A program made the position numbers and the translations under genes. A stretch of 64,000 nt of DNA from Lonepinella sp042468235. GTDB lineage: Bacteria; Pseudomonadota; Gammaproteobacteria; Enterobacterales; Pasteurellaceae. Numbering within the stretch: the stretch's first letter is position 1; each line of letters opens with the position of its first letter. The DNA is taken from assembly GCF_042468235.1 (NCBI RefSeq), contig NZ_CP170386.1, positions 62,001 through 126,000 on the forward strand. The letters are read 5' to 3'. The notes below the pieces were generated by a model that searched no databases, was not told the origin of the DNA, and was given only the letters and a program-made list of their open reading frames with translations. Shown piece by piece: positions 34,393 through 44,387 of this stretch.

Positions 34393-35151
34393 ATGAGTTT
34401 ATTGTTAGTAGATGATGATCAATATATTCGTTCGTTATTAGTGGACCTGCTATCCTTGGAAGGATTTCGTGTGGATGAAGCGGAAAATGGCAAGGTAGCG
34501 TTGGAAAAATTAGCGGAAAATAATTATCGACTTATTTTATTAGATATTATGATGCCTGTTATGGATGGCATTACTACTTTAAAAGAGATTCGCAAGCATT
34601 ATAATACACCGGTATTGATGCTCACTGCCCGAGGTGATGATTTAGATCGTATTCAAGGGTTAGAGTTAGGGGCGGATGATTATTTAGCTAAGCCTTTTAA
34701 TGATCTCGAATTAATTGCTAGGATTAAAGCAATTTTACGCCGCACAAATGCTAGTGTAGCACGGAGTTCACAAAATATTATTAATTTTGAAGGGTTAATT
34801 TTAAATACTGCTACTAAACAAGCAAGTTATAAAGGCAATTCGTTGGGATTAACTGTGACCGAATTTGGATGTTTGGAGTTGATTATTTCACGAGTTAATT
34901 TAGCGGTTTCTAAAGATGATTTAAGTTTAAAAGTATTAGGTAAAACGCTCTCTCCGTTCGATAGATCGATTGATATGCATATGTCAAATTTACGTAAAAA
35001 GTTACCACCAAGAGAAAATAATGACTTATGGTTTAAGACGCTGCGTGGACGAGGCTATGTCATGATTTCGGATGAATACTGTTGCCATCATAATGAACAA
35101 GGCAGAAATATTGATCAAGACGAGAAATGCGGGGGGGGGGTAATTATATGA
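34393..35151 (+). CDS. cpxR: Response regulator CpxR
   Basis: An OmpR-family regulator of 252 residues that pairs with CpxA in the envelope-stress response. Phospho-acceptor Asp51 and the conserved Lys100 are in place, and the C-terminal winged helix ends in WFKTLRGRGYVMIS. The FGL-ELGADDYLAKPFND segment resembles E. coli CpxR. After the DNA-binding domain there is a non-conserved tail of about 28 residues that runs into a G10 tract (35131-35140). Loss or gain of one G would change the tail and the distance to cpxA. Confidence 0.88.
   Translation: MSLLLVDDDQYIRSLLVDLLSLEGFRVDEAENGKVALEKLAENNYRLILLDIMMPVMDGITTLKEIRKHYNTPVLMLTARGDDLDRIQGLELGADDYLAKPFNDLELIARIKAILRRTNASVARSSQNIINFEGLILNTATKQASYKGNSLGLTVTEFGCLELIISRVNLAVSKDDLSLKVLGKTLSPFDRSIDMHMSNLRKKLPPRENNDLWFKTLRGRGYVMISDEYCCHHNEQGRNIDQDEKCGGGVII
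35131..35140 (+). repeat. Homopolymeric G10 tract at the 3' end of cpxR
   Basis: Ten consecutive G residues lie just before the cpxR stop. With G9 the frame stops at TAA directly after the tract; with G10 (as here) it stops at 35149-35151; with G11 it would run to 35201, 20 nt into cpxA. Poly-G tracts of this length are slippage-prone and mediate phase variation in Pasteurellaceae. Confidence 0.85.
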
Positions 35152-35181
35152 TTTATAAAGAAAATTTTGATAAATGGAGTG

Positions 35182-36567
35182 ATGGTGAAAGTTACTATTA
35201 ATTTTCTTTCAGCTAAGATTTTTGCATTGTTTTGGTGTATTTTTGGTTTATTGCTATTGGCAGCCTATTTTGTACCTCAATTAGATACACGTTTGTATGT
35301 AGATTTAACATCTAAAGAAATAAAGAAATATCATCAGGATGTTGTTAGTGCGGTGAAAACTAGGCAATTTTCTCGTTTATTAGTGACCCCGGAACCCTTT
35401 ATTGAAGAAAAGTTGAATTTCACACGCCCAGTATTAGTCGATAACGAAAGAAATATTATTGGAGCGAAAAAGAATGAAATTGGTTATATTCAAGATTTTA
35501 TGCATCACTCTCATGACGTGTTGCGCCCACGGTCTAGAACTTTTTATAATCTCTTAGTAGCAGGACCTTTTAGCATACATTTAGTTGATGAAGATAAACA
35601 ATCTGCGTACTTTGTTTATTTTATTACCAATGTGGATCCACAAAAGAATATTGTTAATTATATTTTTGATCATCCCTTATTTTTAATTATGCTTTTAATG
35701 TTGATTTCTACGCCCATTTTAGCGTGGTTAGCTTGTAGTTTAACTAAACCTATTCGACGTTTACAACGAGCAGCAAATGCCGTGGCATTAGGCGATTTTA
35801 GGGTTAATAAAGAGTTGGAGACGATTGGTGTGGTTGAACTTCGTCAAGTAGGAAAAAGTTTTAATCATATGGCACAATCTTTAGCTGATATCATTAATAC
35901 TCGACAGTATATGATGTCAGTAGCATCACATGAGTTACGTACACCATTGACACGCTTACAATTAGCGGTAGGATTAATTCGGCGTAAAGTAGGGGATAGT
36001 AAGGAATTACAGCGGATAGAGAAGGAAACTAATCGTTTAAATCAAATGATGAATGATTTGTTATTAGTTTCTGCGGCACAAATGGAAAATAGTCTATATC
36101 GAAAATGTATTTCTCTACTACAGGTTTATCAGAATGTATTAAATGATGCTGCTTTTGAAGCTAAAGAATTACAGATTGAAATGCGTATCAAGCAAAAGAT
36201 TAAATCACCGGAAAAATGTTTTATTTATGCTAATTTAGAAGGTTTATCAAGGGCACTAGAAAATGTCATTAGAAATGCATTGAAATATACTAAATCAATT
36301 ATAGAAGTGAGCTTTCTATTACGCAATAATCAGCTATTCATTATGATTGATGATAATGGTCAAGGATTACCGGAGTCTGAGTATAAACATATTTTTCATC
36401 CTTTCTATCGTGTTGATGAAGAGCGTACCCAGATAAAACAAGGGGCGGGTTTAGGATTAACTATTGTACATAGTACAATAAAGTCACATCAAGGCGAAGT
36501 TTGGGCAGAGAAAAGCCATTTAGGTGGGTTACGTATAGTCATAAAATTGCCACTTTGGCAAGATTAA
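35182..36567 (+). CDS. cpxA: Sensor histidine kinase CpxA
   Basis: A 461-residue sensor kinase. Two membrane segments (about 11-31 and 163-187) enclose a periplasmic domain; a HAMP segment follows, then the phospho-acceptor His250 in ASHELRTPLTRLQ, the N box ENVIRNALKYT and the G boxes DDNGQGLP and GAGLGLTIV. CpxA senses misfolded envelope proteins and phosphorylates CpxR. I start at ATG 35182 (TGGAGTG just upstream); TTG 35167 is in frame but less likely. The gap to the cpxR stop is 30 nt. Confidence 0.88.
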   Translation: MVKVTINFLSAKIFALFWCIFGLLLLAAYFVPQLDTRLYVDLTSKEIKKYHQDVVSAVKTRQFSRLLVTPEPFIEEKLNFTRPVLVDNERNIIGAKKNEIGYIQDFMHHSHDVLRPRSRTFYNLLVAGPFSIHLVDEDKQSAYFVYFITNVDPQKNIVNYIFDHPLFLIMLLMLISTPILAWLACSLTKPIRRLQRAANAVALGDFRVNKELETIGVVELRQVGKSFNHMAQSLADIINTRQYMMSVASHELRTPLTRLQLAVGLIRRKVGDSKELQRIEKETNRLNQMMNDLLLVSAAQMENSLYRKCISLLQVYQNVLNDAAFEAKELQIEMRIKQKIKSPEKCFIYANLEGLSRALENVIRNALKYTKSIIEVSFLLRNNQLFIMIDDNGQGLPESEYKHIFHPFYRVDEERTQIKQGAGLGLTIVHSTIKSHQGEVWAEKSHLGGLRIVIKLPLWQD

Positions 36568-36572
36568 TCAAC

Positions 36573-36600
36573 ACAATCCCCACTGGTTCGTGGGGATTAT
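36573..36600. terminator. Bidirectional terminator between cpxA and the MFS gene
   Basis: AATCCCCAC and GTGGGGATT form a 9-bp stem with loop TGGTTC, placed between the two convergent genes. The T run is short on either side, but the position suits a shared terminator. Confidence 0.75.
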
Positions 36601-36604
36601 CAGT

Positions 36605-37927
36605 TTAGACAGTTTGAATTTTGGTTGGTTGTTTTAAGAAATATAAGGCAATCACTGCAATCAATAATACAAAGCCAACTGCAATATATAAACTTTGTTT
36701 TTGCCAGCCGAAATCTAATAGCGAACCGGCAATAGTTGGTGCCAAGATAGATCCGATACGTCCTATACCGATGGACCAACCCACCCCAGTGCTGCGAATA
36801 TCCGCGGCATAGATATTTGGATTTAAGGTGTATAATCCGCTAATACAACCATTCATCAATGCCCCAACTAATACACCGAATACCATAGCTAACCATAGGA
36901 TAGAAGACGAAAAAATAAAGATGATAATTGCACAAGAAGATAGCACGGTGAATAACATCAACACATGACGCGCAGACCAACGACTAGCGAGTAAACCATA
37001 ACATAAAGATCCAATGGTGCCTCCGATAGAAATCATCATGCCGACCACAATACTGGTATTTTCACTCATGCCGGCATCTTTTAATAAGGCTGGCGTCCAC
37101 GAACTGACAAAATAGAAACTGAACATGATAGCGAAGAACGCTGTCCAAATAAGCAAGGTAGAACGCAAGTATTGTGTGCTAAATAATGGCGAAATCGGTA
37201 ATTTTTTGACCGCACTTAAACCCTGATCATGGCTTATTTTTTCAGGTAATGTCCACGCTTTGCCTAGTCCCATTTTTTTGGTAATTTTATTGAGCCGTTT
37301 TTGTGCATTGAATGGCTGTTTGTTTAACAGAAAATCAATGGATTCCGGTAACCAAGCTAATAAAATAATAAAGCATAAACCTGTTAAGCCCGCGCCGGCT
37401 AGATAGACTGCACGCCAGCCATAAACATCTTGTAATCCGACCGCAAAGAAACCACCTAACACGGCGCCTATTCCAAAACCGGCAGCATAAACACTAATCG
37501 CAAAGCTACGCCATTTACGGGACGAATATTCACTGGTCAGGACGTTGGTTCCCACCAGAATGCCCCCAACCCCAAGACCGGTAAGTAAACGCCAGCCAAA
37601 TAAAGTTTCGTGATGTTCAATAAAGGCTGAACCAAACATCCCTAAAGCAGATAATGCAATGGCAATCAGCAAGAGGGGACGACGCCCAATTTTATCGGCA
37701 AGGGGGGCTAGAAATAATGAACCCGCAGTCATCCCGATAAGCCCGGCACTTAACAGATAGCCAAGTTGTACACCCGTTAGAGCGAATTCAGTTTTGATGG
37801 ATGAGGCGGTAAAAGCAAGAGCTAATACATCAAAACCATCTAATAGGTTCATAATGGCAGCCATTGCGACAATCGCCCACTGATAGCCAGACATCGGACT
37901 GTGGTCGATTTTTTCTCTTAAATTCAT
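36605..37927 (-). CDS. MFS transporter, aromatic acid:H+ symporter (AAHS) type
   Basis: A 440-residue major facilitator with twelve predicted helices. The motif after helix 2, LAPLADKIGRRPLLLI, and the DGFDVLALAF segment in helix 1 mark the AAHS branch (PcaK, MucK, MhpT relatives), in which the DGxD motif is needed for transport. Substrates in the family are aromatic or dicarboxylic acids; no catabolic genes are nearby, so the substrate is unknown. It carries an uptake-signal core near 37213. It is monocistronic on the minus strand. Confidence 0.8.
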   Translation of the reverse strand: MNLREKIDHSPMSGYQWAIVAMAAIMNLLDGFDVLALAFTASSIKTEFALTGVQLGYLLSAGLIGMTAGSLFLAPLADKIGRRPLLLIAIALSALGMFGSAFIEHHETLFGWRLLTGLGVGGILVGTNVLTSEYSSRKWRSFAISVYAAGFGIGAVLGGFFAVGLQDVYGWRAVYLAGAGLTGLCFIILLAWLPESIDFLLNKQPFNAQKRLNKITKKMGLGKAWTLPEKISHDQGLSAVKKLPISPLFSTQYLRSTLLIWTAFFAIMFSFYFVSSWTPALLKDAGMSENTSIVVGMMISIGGTIGSLCYGLLASRWSARHVLMLFTVLSSCAIIIFIFSSSILWLAMVFGVLVGALMNGCISGLYTLNPNIYAADIRSTGVGWSIGIGRIGSILAPTIAGSLLDFGWQKQSLYIAVGFVLLIAVIALYFLKQPTKIQTV

Positions 37928-37954
37928 AAAGGTTCCTTAGGTTGTAAAAAAATA

Positions 37955-40426
37955 TTAAATGTTATCTTCGGTTTTATCTTCCTGATTCGTTTCTTCTACA
38001 TGAGATTCTTCGGATTTTTCCACCGCACTTTGGATAGTCAAATTAATTTCGGTAGAGATTAAACGAGTGAAAATATCCGATAATTGTTGTAGTTTGGTTA
38101 AATTTACATTACCACTGCCATCAAAATAGCCGTTATTTTTCAGGCTATTAATAAAGCCAGAGAACACCGCTTTATCAAAAAATTCAGGGGCATTGATGCC
38201 ATGTAACACCGATAAACGCTGTGCTACAGATTGACTTTCTTTTTCTAAACTCGCCCGTGACATGGTCGGATCGTTACATAATAAACTCACTGCAATTTGA
38301 TAACGTTGTAGAATCTCACGCATACCGGCAGACCAAAGTTGTAAACTGCGTACTTTCGAGCGATTAATGCTGAGTAAACTATCATTACATTTAATTAACT
38401 CTTGGCGAGCCAGTTCGACAATAATACTTTCAATCCGTGGCTGTAATTCGTTATCACTGAAATGCAAAAATAACTCTGCACGCAAGAACGGATAAATTTT
38501 ATTCACCGCATCGATCACCAAGTCTTTTTGGGTGGCTTCATAATGTAACACAATGCTAGCAACTAAAGACGGCAAGACAAATAAGTGTTGAATATTATTG
38601 CGATAATAGGTCATTAACACTGCCGAATTGCGTTCTAAGCGGATAATTTCACCAAAATTATCTTTTTCACTTAACACGCCCACTCGATCTAAGCTTAATA
38701 CATGGTTTAACATCTCTTCCGGTGTATCGGTTGGAATAATGACATCCTGTGAATAGGGGGTATTTTGTAATAATTGTTGATAACTCTCCAATTGTTCGAG
38801 TAACTGTTCACGCGATAAAGCACGTTGCCGTGATGATAATAAGGCGGTGCCAGTCAAGTTCATCGCATTTACCGCTGCGGCATTATTAATATTTATCATG
38901 ACTTGATTAGCCACTTGATCTACTGCTTGGTTAAACCAACTTGGGCGTTCTTCTTGCAGGGTTTGTTTCCATTCTGGATAATGTTGTGTTAAGTAATTAT
39001 TGAGCGAAATCGGTTCGCCAAAATTTACATAACCTTTACCAAGATTACGTAATTTTTTAATTACCCGTAACACTAAGCCGGCGTTTTCTTTCTCTTTGGC
39101 GGCACCACGTAATTCTTTGGCATAAGTATCTACTTCAAGTACGTGTTCATAGCCCACATAGACTGGCACCAAGGAAATCGGGCGCGTTTGTCCTTGTTGT
39201 AAGGCTTGTAAGGTCATGGATACCATGCCGGTTTTCGGTGCCAGCAAACGACCGGTACGAGAACGCCCGCCTTCAATAAAGAATTCAACCGCATAACCAC
39301 GGTGAAATAATTCCGCTAAATATTCACGGAATAGGGTCGAGTAAAGGCGATTGCCTTTGAACGTGCGACGAATAAAAAAGGCACCGCCACGACGGAATAG
39401 CCCACCCACTGGCCAGAAATTGAGATTGATCCCCGCCGCAATATGAGGGGTGACTAAGCCTTGATGGTAAAGCACATAAGAGAGTAACAGATAGTCAATA
39501 TGGCTACGATGGCAAGGAATATAGACGATTTCATGTCCTTCTAAAGCAAGTCTGCGTACCCGATCGGCGTTTTGTACATCAATGCCTTGGTACAGCTTAT
39601 TCCATAACCAACGTAAAAAACGATCGGCAACACGCAAACTTTCATAGCTAACATTCGCCGCAATTTCATCCAGAATCTTTTGTGCTTCTTGGGTAGCTTT
39701 TTCATGGCTAATATTTTTCGCTTTTGCTTCATCGTCAATAGCTTGCAAAATTGTTGGTGACTGCAACAGTTTTTTAAACATTGCTTGACGATTTGGTAAA
39801 CGTGGACCCGCCGCTGAAATACGCTGTTTCGCAAAGTGTATTTTAGCAACTCGAGCCAGTTTTTGCGCAATTTTTTCGTCTGCACCGTGTTCATTCACCA
39901 TATAACGTAGCGAAACTGCTTGTGAGAAACGTACAAAAGTATCTCGTCCAAACCAAATGACAGCAAAAATTTTTTGCACGCTATTAAGCAAACGTAATTT
40001 GGGCAAGCCGTTTTTATCTTCTTGACCGGGTGAGCGTCCCCATAATACTGAACTGGGAACGAGTTGAACATTTAAATCTGGCAAAGTGCGGTGTAATTCT
40101 AAGTACTTATAAAATACTTTTTCAGTTTCTTTTTTGGCACCTTTTGATTTAAAAAAGCTGTGTCCTTCATCTAGAAATACATAGCGTGGTACTGATTCAC
40201 CATTAATTTGATTGGCTTGCAACGGATCAGGTAAGCCGACATTCAAACAGTTACGTTGAAAGATGAGCAAATCCGTTTGTGATGTATAGGGAAGCACATA
40301 CACAAAGGGTTGGTTAATATCAAGTGCCAATTCTTCTATTGGATGATGTGGAATGGAATTGTTTTTTACTAAAAATGATAATGGAATACTTAAAATTTTA
40401 CGGTATAAATTGATGAGTATTGACAT
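37955..40426 (-). CDS. plsB: Glycerol-3-phosphate 1-O-acyltransferase
   Basis: PlsB makes the first acyl transfer in phospholipid synthesis, from acyl-ACP or acyl-CoA to glycerol 3-phosphate. The 823-residue protein has the acyltransferase HX4D motif in PCHRSHIDYLLLS (near 305), and FFIEGGRSRTGR (block III) further on. The start at 40426 follows AAAGGA and gives MSILINLYRKILSIPLS, the usual start; an ATG at 40450 lacks this. It is divergent from acnB. Two uptake-signal cores lie within it. Confidence 0.95.
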   Translation of the reverse strand: MSILINLYRKILSIPLSFLVKNNSIPHHPIEELALDINQPFVYVLPYTSQTDLLIFQRNCLNVGLPDPLQANQINGESVPRYVFLDEGHSFFKSKGAKKETEKVFYKYLELHRTLPDLNVQLVPSSVLWGRSPGQEDKNGLPKLRLLNSVQKIFAVIWFGRDTFVRFSQAVSLRYMVNEHGADEKIAQKLARVAKIHFAKQRISAAGPRLPNRQAMFKKLLQSPTILQAIDDEAKAKNISHEKATQEAQKILDEIAANVSYESLRVADRFLRWLWNKLYQGIDVQNADRVRRLALEGHEIVYIPCHRSHIDYLLLSYVLYHQGLVTPHIAAGINLNFWPVGGLFRRGGAFFIRRTFKGNRLYSTLFREYLAELFHRGYAVEFFIEGGRSRTGRLLAPKTGMVSMTLQALQQGQTRPISLVPVYVGYEHVLEVDTYAKELRGAAKEKENAGLVLRVIKKLRNLGKGYVNFGEPISLNNYLTQHYPEWKQTLQEERPSWFNQAVDQVANQVMININNAAAVNAMNLTGTALLSSRQRALSREQLLEQLESYQQLLQNTPYSQDVIIPTDTPEEMLNHVLSLDRVGVLSEKDNFGEIIRLERNSAVLMTYYRNNIQHLFVLPSLVASIVLHYEATQKDLVIDAVNKIYPFLRAELFLHFSDNELQPRIESIIVELARQELIKCNDSLLSINRSKVRSLQLWSAGMREILQRYQIAVSLLCNDPTMSRASLEKESQSVAQRLSVLHGINAPEFFDKAVFSGFINSLKNNGYFDGSGNVNLTKLQQLSDIFTRLISTEINLTIQSAVEKSEESHVEETNQEDKTEDNI

Positions 40427-40559
40427 TGAGAAATCCTTTATTCTTATCAAATTTTTGTTAGTGTATCATAGCTTAATCATTCGTTTCAAAAAACTTATTG
40501 TGGATAAGATAGAACAGTATTAATATGTAACAGTATTGCAACAAAAATAAGGAGTTCCT

Positions 40560-43169
40560 ATGTCTAGTTTTCTACAAAATTACCAAAATCATGTAGATGA
40601 ACGTGCTGCTCAAGGTGTTGTTCCAAAACCGTTAGATGCAGAACAGACGGCACAATTAATCGAATTACTCAAAAATCCCCCTGCGGAAAAAAGTGCGGTT
40701 GATTTACTCGAACTTTTTGAGACACGCATTCCGGCTGGGGTGGACGAATCCGCTTATGTGAAAGCCAGTTTTTTGGCAGCTATTGCGAAAGGAGAAGCAA
40801 GTTCTCCACTCATTTCTACCGAACATGCGGTCAAATTGCTAGGTACTATGCAAGGAGGTTATAATATTGAACCCCTGTTAGCCGCACTTGATAACCCTAC
40901 TCTCGCTCCCATTGCTGCAAACGCCCTTTCTTCTACTCTACTAATGTTTGATAATTTTCATGATGTTGCTGAGCGTGCCAAACAAGGCAATAGTTACGCT
41001 CAACAAGTCTTACAATCTTGGGCGGATGCCGAATGGTTTTTATCTCGTCCAAAATTGGCGGAAAAACTCACCGTTACCGTATTTAAGGTGACGGGCGAAA
41101 CCAATACAGACGATCTTTCCCCTGCACAAGATGCTTGGTCACGTCCGGATATTCCATTGCATGCGTTGGCGATGTTAAAAAATGAACGTGATGGCATTGA
41201 GCCTGATGACGCTGGCAATATTGGTCCGATTAAACAAATTGAACGTTTAAAACAACAAGGTTTTCCATTGGCTTATGTGGGAGACGTGGTGGGGACCGGT
41301 TCTTCGCGGAAATCAGCGACTAATTCGGTACTTTGGTTTATGGGGGAAGATATTCCTTATATACCAAATAAACGTGCTGGTGGAGTAGTACTGGGTGGCA
41401 AAATTGCACCTATTTTCTTTAACACCATGGAAGATGCAGGATCATTGCCTATTGAAGTGGATGTTAGCCAACTCAATATGGGTGATGTGATTGATATTTA
41501 CCCTTATGCTGGCAAAATTTGCCGCCATAATAGCGATCAAGTATTAGCTGAATTTCAATTAAAAACCAATGTATTACTGGATGAAGTGCGTGCGGGTGGA
41601 CGGATTCCACTCATTATTGGGCGTGGTTTAACGCATAAAGCTCGTGTGGAATTAGGCTTGCCAGAAAGTGATGTGTTCCAAAAACCACAAAGTGCGGTGG
41701 AAAATCACCATGGTTTTACGCTGGCGCAAAAAATGGTCGGTCGTGCCTGTGGTGTGGACGGTATTCGTCCGGGTCAATATTGCGAGCCAAGAATGACTTC
41801 GGTCGGTTCCCAAGATACAACCGGACCGATGACAAGAGATGAACTCAAAGATTTAGCTTGTCTTGGTTTCTCCGCCGATTTAGTCATGCAATCTTTCTGC
41901 CACACCGCGGCCTATCCAAAACCAGTTGACGTGATCACCCATCACACTTTACCGGATTTTATTATGAATCGCGGTGGGGTTTCACTTCGTCCGGGCGACG
42001 GTGTGATCCATTCTTGGTTAAACCGTATGTTATTACCGGATACAGTGGGAACCGGTGGTGACTCCCATACGCGTTTCCCAATTGGGATTTCATTTCCAGC
42101 CGGTTCCGGCTTAGTTGCCTTTGCTGCTGCCACAGGCGTGATGCCATTGGATATGCCAGAATCCGTGTTAGTCCGTTTTAAAGGTGAGATGCAAGCGGGG
42201 ATTACCTTACGTGATTTAGTGCATGCCATTCCTTACTATGCGATTAAACAAGGCTTGTTAACCGTGGAAAAAGCCGGTAAGAAAAATATTTTCTCTGGTC
42301 GTATTCTTGAAATTGAAGGATTGGAACATTTAAAAGTGGAACAAGCCTTTGAACTTTCCGATGCGTCTGCCGAACGTTCAGCCGCCGCTTGTACCATTAA
42401 ATTAGATAAAGCGCCGATTATTGAATATTTAAATTCAAATATTGTGTTGCTGAAATATATGATTGCCGAAGGTTATGGCGATGTCAGAACCTTGGAACGT
42501 CGTATTCGAGGTATGGAAAAATGGCTCGAAAATCCAGAATTAATGCAAGCGGATCCCGATGCAGAATATGCCGCCGTGATTGATATTGATTTGGCAGAAA
42601 TTAAACAGCCGATTGTCTGTGCGCCGAATGATCCTGATGACGCTCGTTTATTATCAGAAGTTCAAGGCGATAAAATAGATGAAGTGTTTATCGGTTCTTG
42701 TATGACCAATATCGGACATTTCCGTGCGGCAGGTAAATTATTAGCGAAATTTAAAGAGATGATCCCAACCAAATTATGGATTGCACCGCCAACCAAAATG
42801 GATGCATCCTTGTTGAGTGACGAAGGTTATTACAGTATTTTTGGTAAAAGTGGCGCGCGAATTGAAATTCCGGGCTGTTCACTTTGTATGGGGAACCAAG
42901 CTCGTGTGGCTAATAAAGCGACAGTGGTTTCAACATCAACCCGTAACTTCCCGAACCGTTTAGGGCAAGGCGCGAATGTTTATCTCGCATCTGCCGAGCT
43001 TGCAGCGGTCGCTGCCTTGTTAGGACGTTTACCAAGCCCGGATGAATATTTATCTTATGTCAATGACTTACAGCAAGATAAAGAAGATACTTATCGCTAT
43101 ATGAATTTTGATCAAATTAATAGTTATACCCAAAAATCAGATAATGTGATTTTTCAAACTGCATTGTAA
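40560..43169 (+). CDS. acnB: Bifunctional aconitate hydratase 2 / 2-methylisocitrate dehydratase
   Basis: An 869-residue AcnB with the HEAT-like N-terminal domain typical of this form, then the swivel domain (GDVVGTGSSRKSATNSV near 240). The 4Fe-4S ligands are in SFCHTAAYPKP, GSCMTNIGHFRAAG and PGCSLCMGNQ. It interconverts citrate and isocitrate in the TCA cycle. Its presence distinguishes this strain from H. influenzae Rd, which lacks aconitase. A terminator follows it. Confidence 0.96.
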   Translation: MSSFLQNYQNHVDERAAQGVVPKPLDAEQTAQLIELLKNPPAEKSAVDLLELFETRIPAGVDESAYVKASFLAAIAKGEASSPLISTEHAVKLLGTMQGGYNIEPLLAALDNPTLAPIAANALSSTLLMFDNFHDVAERAKQGNSYAQQVLQSWADAEWFLSRPKLAEKLTVTVFKVTGETNTDDLSPAQDAWSRPDIPLHALAMLKNERDGIEPDDAGNIGPIKQIERLKQQGFPLAYVGDVVGTGSSRKSATNSVLWFMGEDIPYIPNKRAGGVVLGGKIAPIFFNTMEDAGSLPIEVDVSQLNMGDVIDIYPYAGKICRHNSDQVLAEFQLKTNVLLDEVRAGGRIPLIIGRGLTHKARVELGLPESDVFQKPQSAVENHHGFTLAQKMVGRACGVDGIRPGQYCEPRMTSVGSQDTTGPMTRDELKDLACLGFSADLVMQSFCHTAAYPKPVDVITHHTLPDFIMNRGGVSLRPGDGVIHSWLNRMLLPDTVGTGGDSHTRFPIGISFPAGSGLVAFAAATGVMPLDMPESVLVRFKGEMQAGITLRDLVHAIPYYAIKQGLLTVEKAGKKNIFSGRILEIEGLEHLKVEQAFELSDASAERSAAACTIKLDKAPIIEYLNSNIVLLKYMIAEGYGDVRTLERRIRGMEKWLENPELMQADPDAEYAAVIDIDLAEIKQPIVCAPNDPDDARLLSEVQGDKIDEVFIGSCMTNIGHFRAAGKLLAKFKEMIPTKLWIAPPTKMDASLLSDEGYYSIFGKSGARIEIPGCSLCMGNQARVANKATVVSTSTRNFPNRLGQGANVYLASAELAAVAALLGRLPSPDEYLSYVNDLQQDKEDTYRYMNFDQINSYTQKSDNVIFQTAL

Positions 43170-43193
43170 CATTTTGATTTTATTTGTTAATTC

Positions 43194-43230
43194 AAGGTGT
43201 GTTTCATGGCGCACCTTATATTTTTTATTG
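43194..43230 (+). terminator. Terminator after acnB
   Basis: AAGGTG (43194-43199) and CACCTT (43212-43217) pair around a 12-nt loop, followed by ATATTTTTTATT. It lies between the acnB stop and the ribosome binding site of the next gene. Confidence 0.75.
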
Positions 43231-43241
43231 GAGAGCATTGA

Positions 43242-44333
43242 TTGGAAGCCCGTTATTATATTATTTTTGCCGCGATTTTTGCCGCATTACAATTATTTCT
43301 TTATTTTTTTAACCGCACTTTAGGTTGGCTGTATGGATCGCTATTATCGCAACAAGGGCGATATGCTTTTGTGATATTAAGCTATATTTTAGCGAACAGC
43401 ATAATTTTGTTAACTATTTTTCGCGTTTATCCTAGCTTATTTCGCGTGACACCTTATATCATCGTTTTGTTACTTTATTCTACCTTTGTCAGTATGGCGT
43501 TAGGTATCATTTGGTGGCTGGTTAAACATTATTTCGTTACGCCACGTTTGCTTGCTTGGGCTTATCCTATGGCGATGTTAGGGTTAATCATTGTCAGTGT
43601 TTATAATGCCTATACGCCAAAGGTGGTACATTATCAAATTACGCTGGATAAACCACTTAATAAGCCCTTACGTATTGGTGTGGCAAGTGATTTTCATTTG
43701 GGCAAATTATTTGGCGCCAAACAGCTTGATCAATTGGCGGAGATTTTTAATCAACAAAACGTCGATTTAATTTTACTCCCCGGTGATATTATGGACGACA
43801 ACGTAGATGCCTATTTAAGCCAACAAATGCAACCGAGTTTAGCTAAATTACAAGCACCTTTAGGCGTTTATGCGACCTTAGGCAACCACGATTTCTTTGG
43901 CGATCAACAACGGATTGCGGAACAGATTAAACAAGCTGGCATAAACGTATTGTGGGATCAAACAGAAACCATTAATAATGAATTTGTGATTGTGGGGCGT
44001 AATGATGATTTGGTCAAAGATCGCCCGAGTACCGCACAGTTACTTCAGTCAGTGGATACTCGTTTACCGATTTTTGTATTAGATCATCGCCCATCGGAAA
44101 TTGAACAAATTTCGCAATTACCAGTGGATTTATTGGTAGCCGGTCACACCCACAATGGACAAATTTTCCCTGCTAATTTGATCACCAAATTAACTTACCG
44201 CCTTGCCTATGGTTATGAAAAAATTGGCAACGGTCATTTCATTGTCACCTCAGGCTATGGCTTCTGGGGTATCCCAATGCGATTAGGAACGCAATCGGAA
44301 GTGGTGATTATTGATATGAAAGGGAAACCGTAA
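43242..44333 (+). CDS. Membrane-anchored metallophosphoesterase
   Basis: A 363-residue protein with four or five N-terminal membrane helices (about residues 5-125) and a C-terminal calcineurin-like phosphoesterase domain. The metal motifs are SDFHLGK (about 149), LLPGDIMDD, LGNHDFFG and AGHTHNGQ. Related proteins (YkuE/YaeI-like) act on lipids or cell-wall precursors, but this one's substrate is unknown. The start codon is TTG, with GGAGAG 6 nt upstream and no better ATG nearby. A terminator follows. Confidence 0.82.
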   Translation: MEARYYIIFAAIFAALQLFLYFFNRTLGWLYGSLLSQQGRYAFVILSYILANSIILLTIFRVYPSLFRVTPYIIVLLLYSTFVSMALGIIWWLVKHYFVTPRLLAWAYPMAMLGLIIVSVYNAYTPKVVHYQITLDKPLNKPLRIGVASDFHLGKLFGAKQLDQLAEIFNQQNVDLILLPGDIMDDNVDAYLSQQMQPSLAKLQAPLGVYATLGNHDFFGDQQRIAEQIKQAGINVLWDQTETINNEFVIVGRNDDLVKDRPSTAQLLQSVDTRLPIFVLDHRPSEIEQISQLPVDLLVAGHTHNGQIFPANLITKLTYRLAYGYEKIGNGHFIVTSGYGFWGIPMRLGTQSEVVIIDMKGKP

Positions 44334-44347
44334 TTCAACAGCAACGG

Positions 44348-44380
44348 TAGGTGTGTACAAACACACCTAGCTGATTTTTT
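44348..44380 (+). terminator. Terminator after the metallophosphoesterase gene
   Basis: TAGGTGTGT and ACACACCTA form a perfect 9-bp stem with loop ACAA (44348-44369), followed by GCTGATTTTTT. Confidence 0.85.
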
Positions 44381-44387
44381 AATATTA

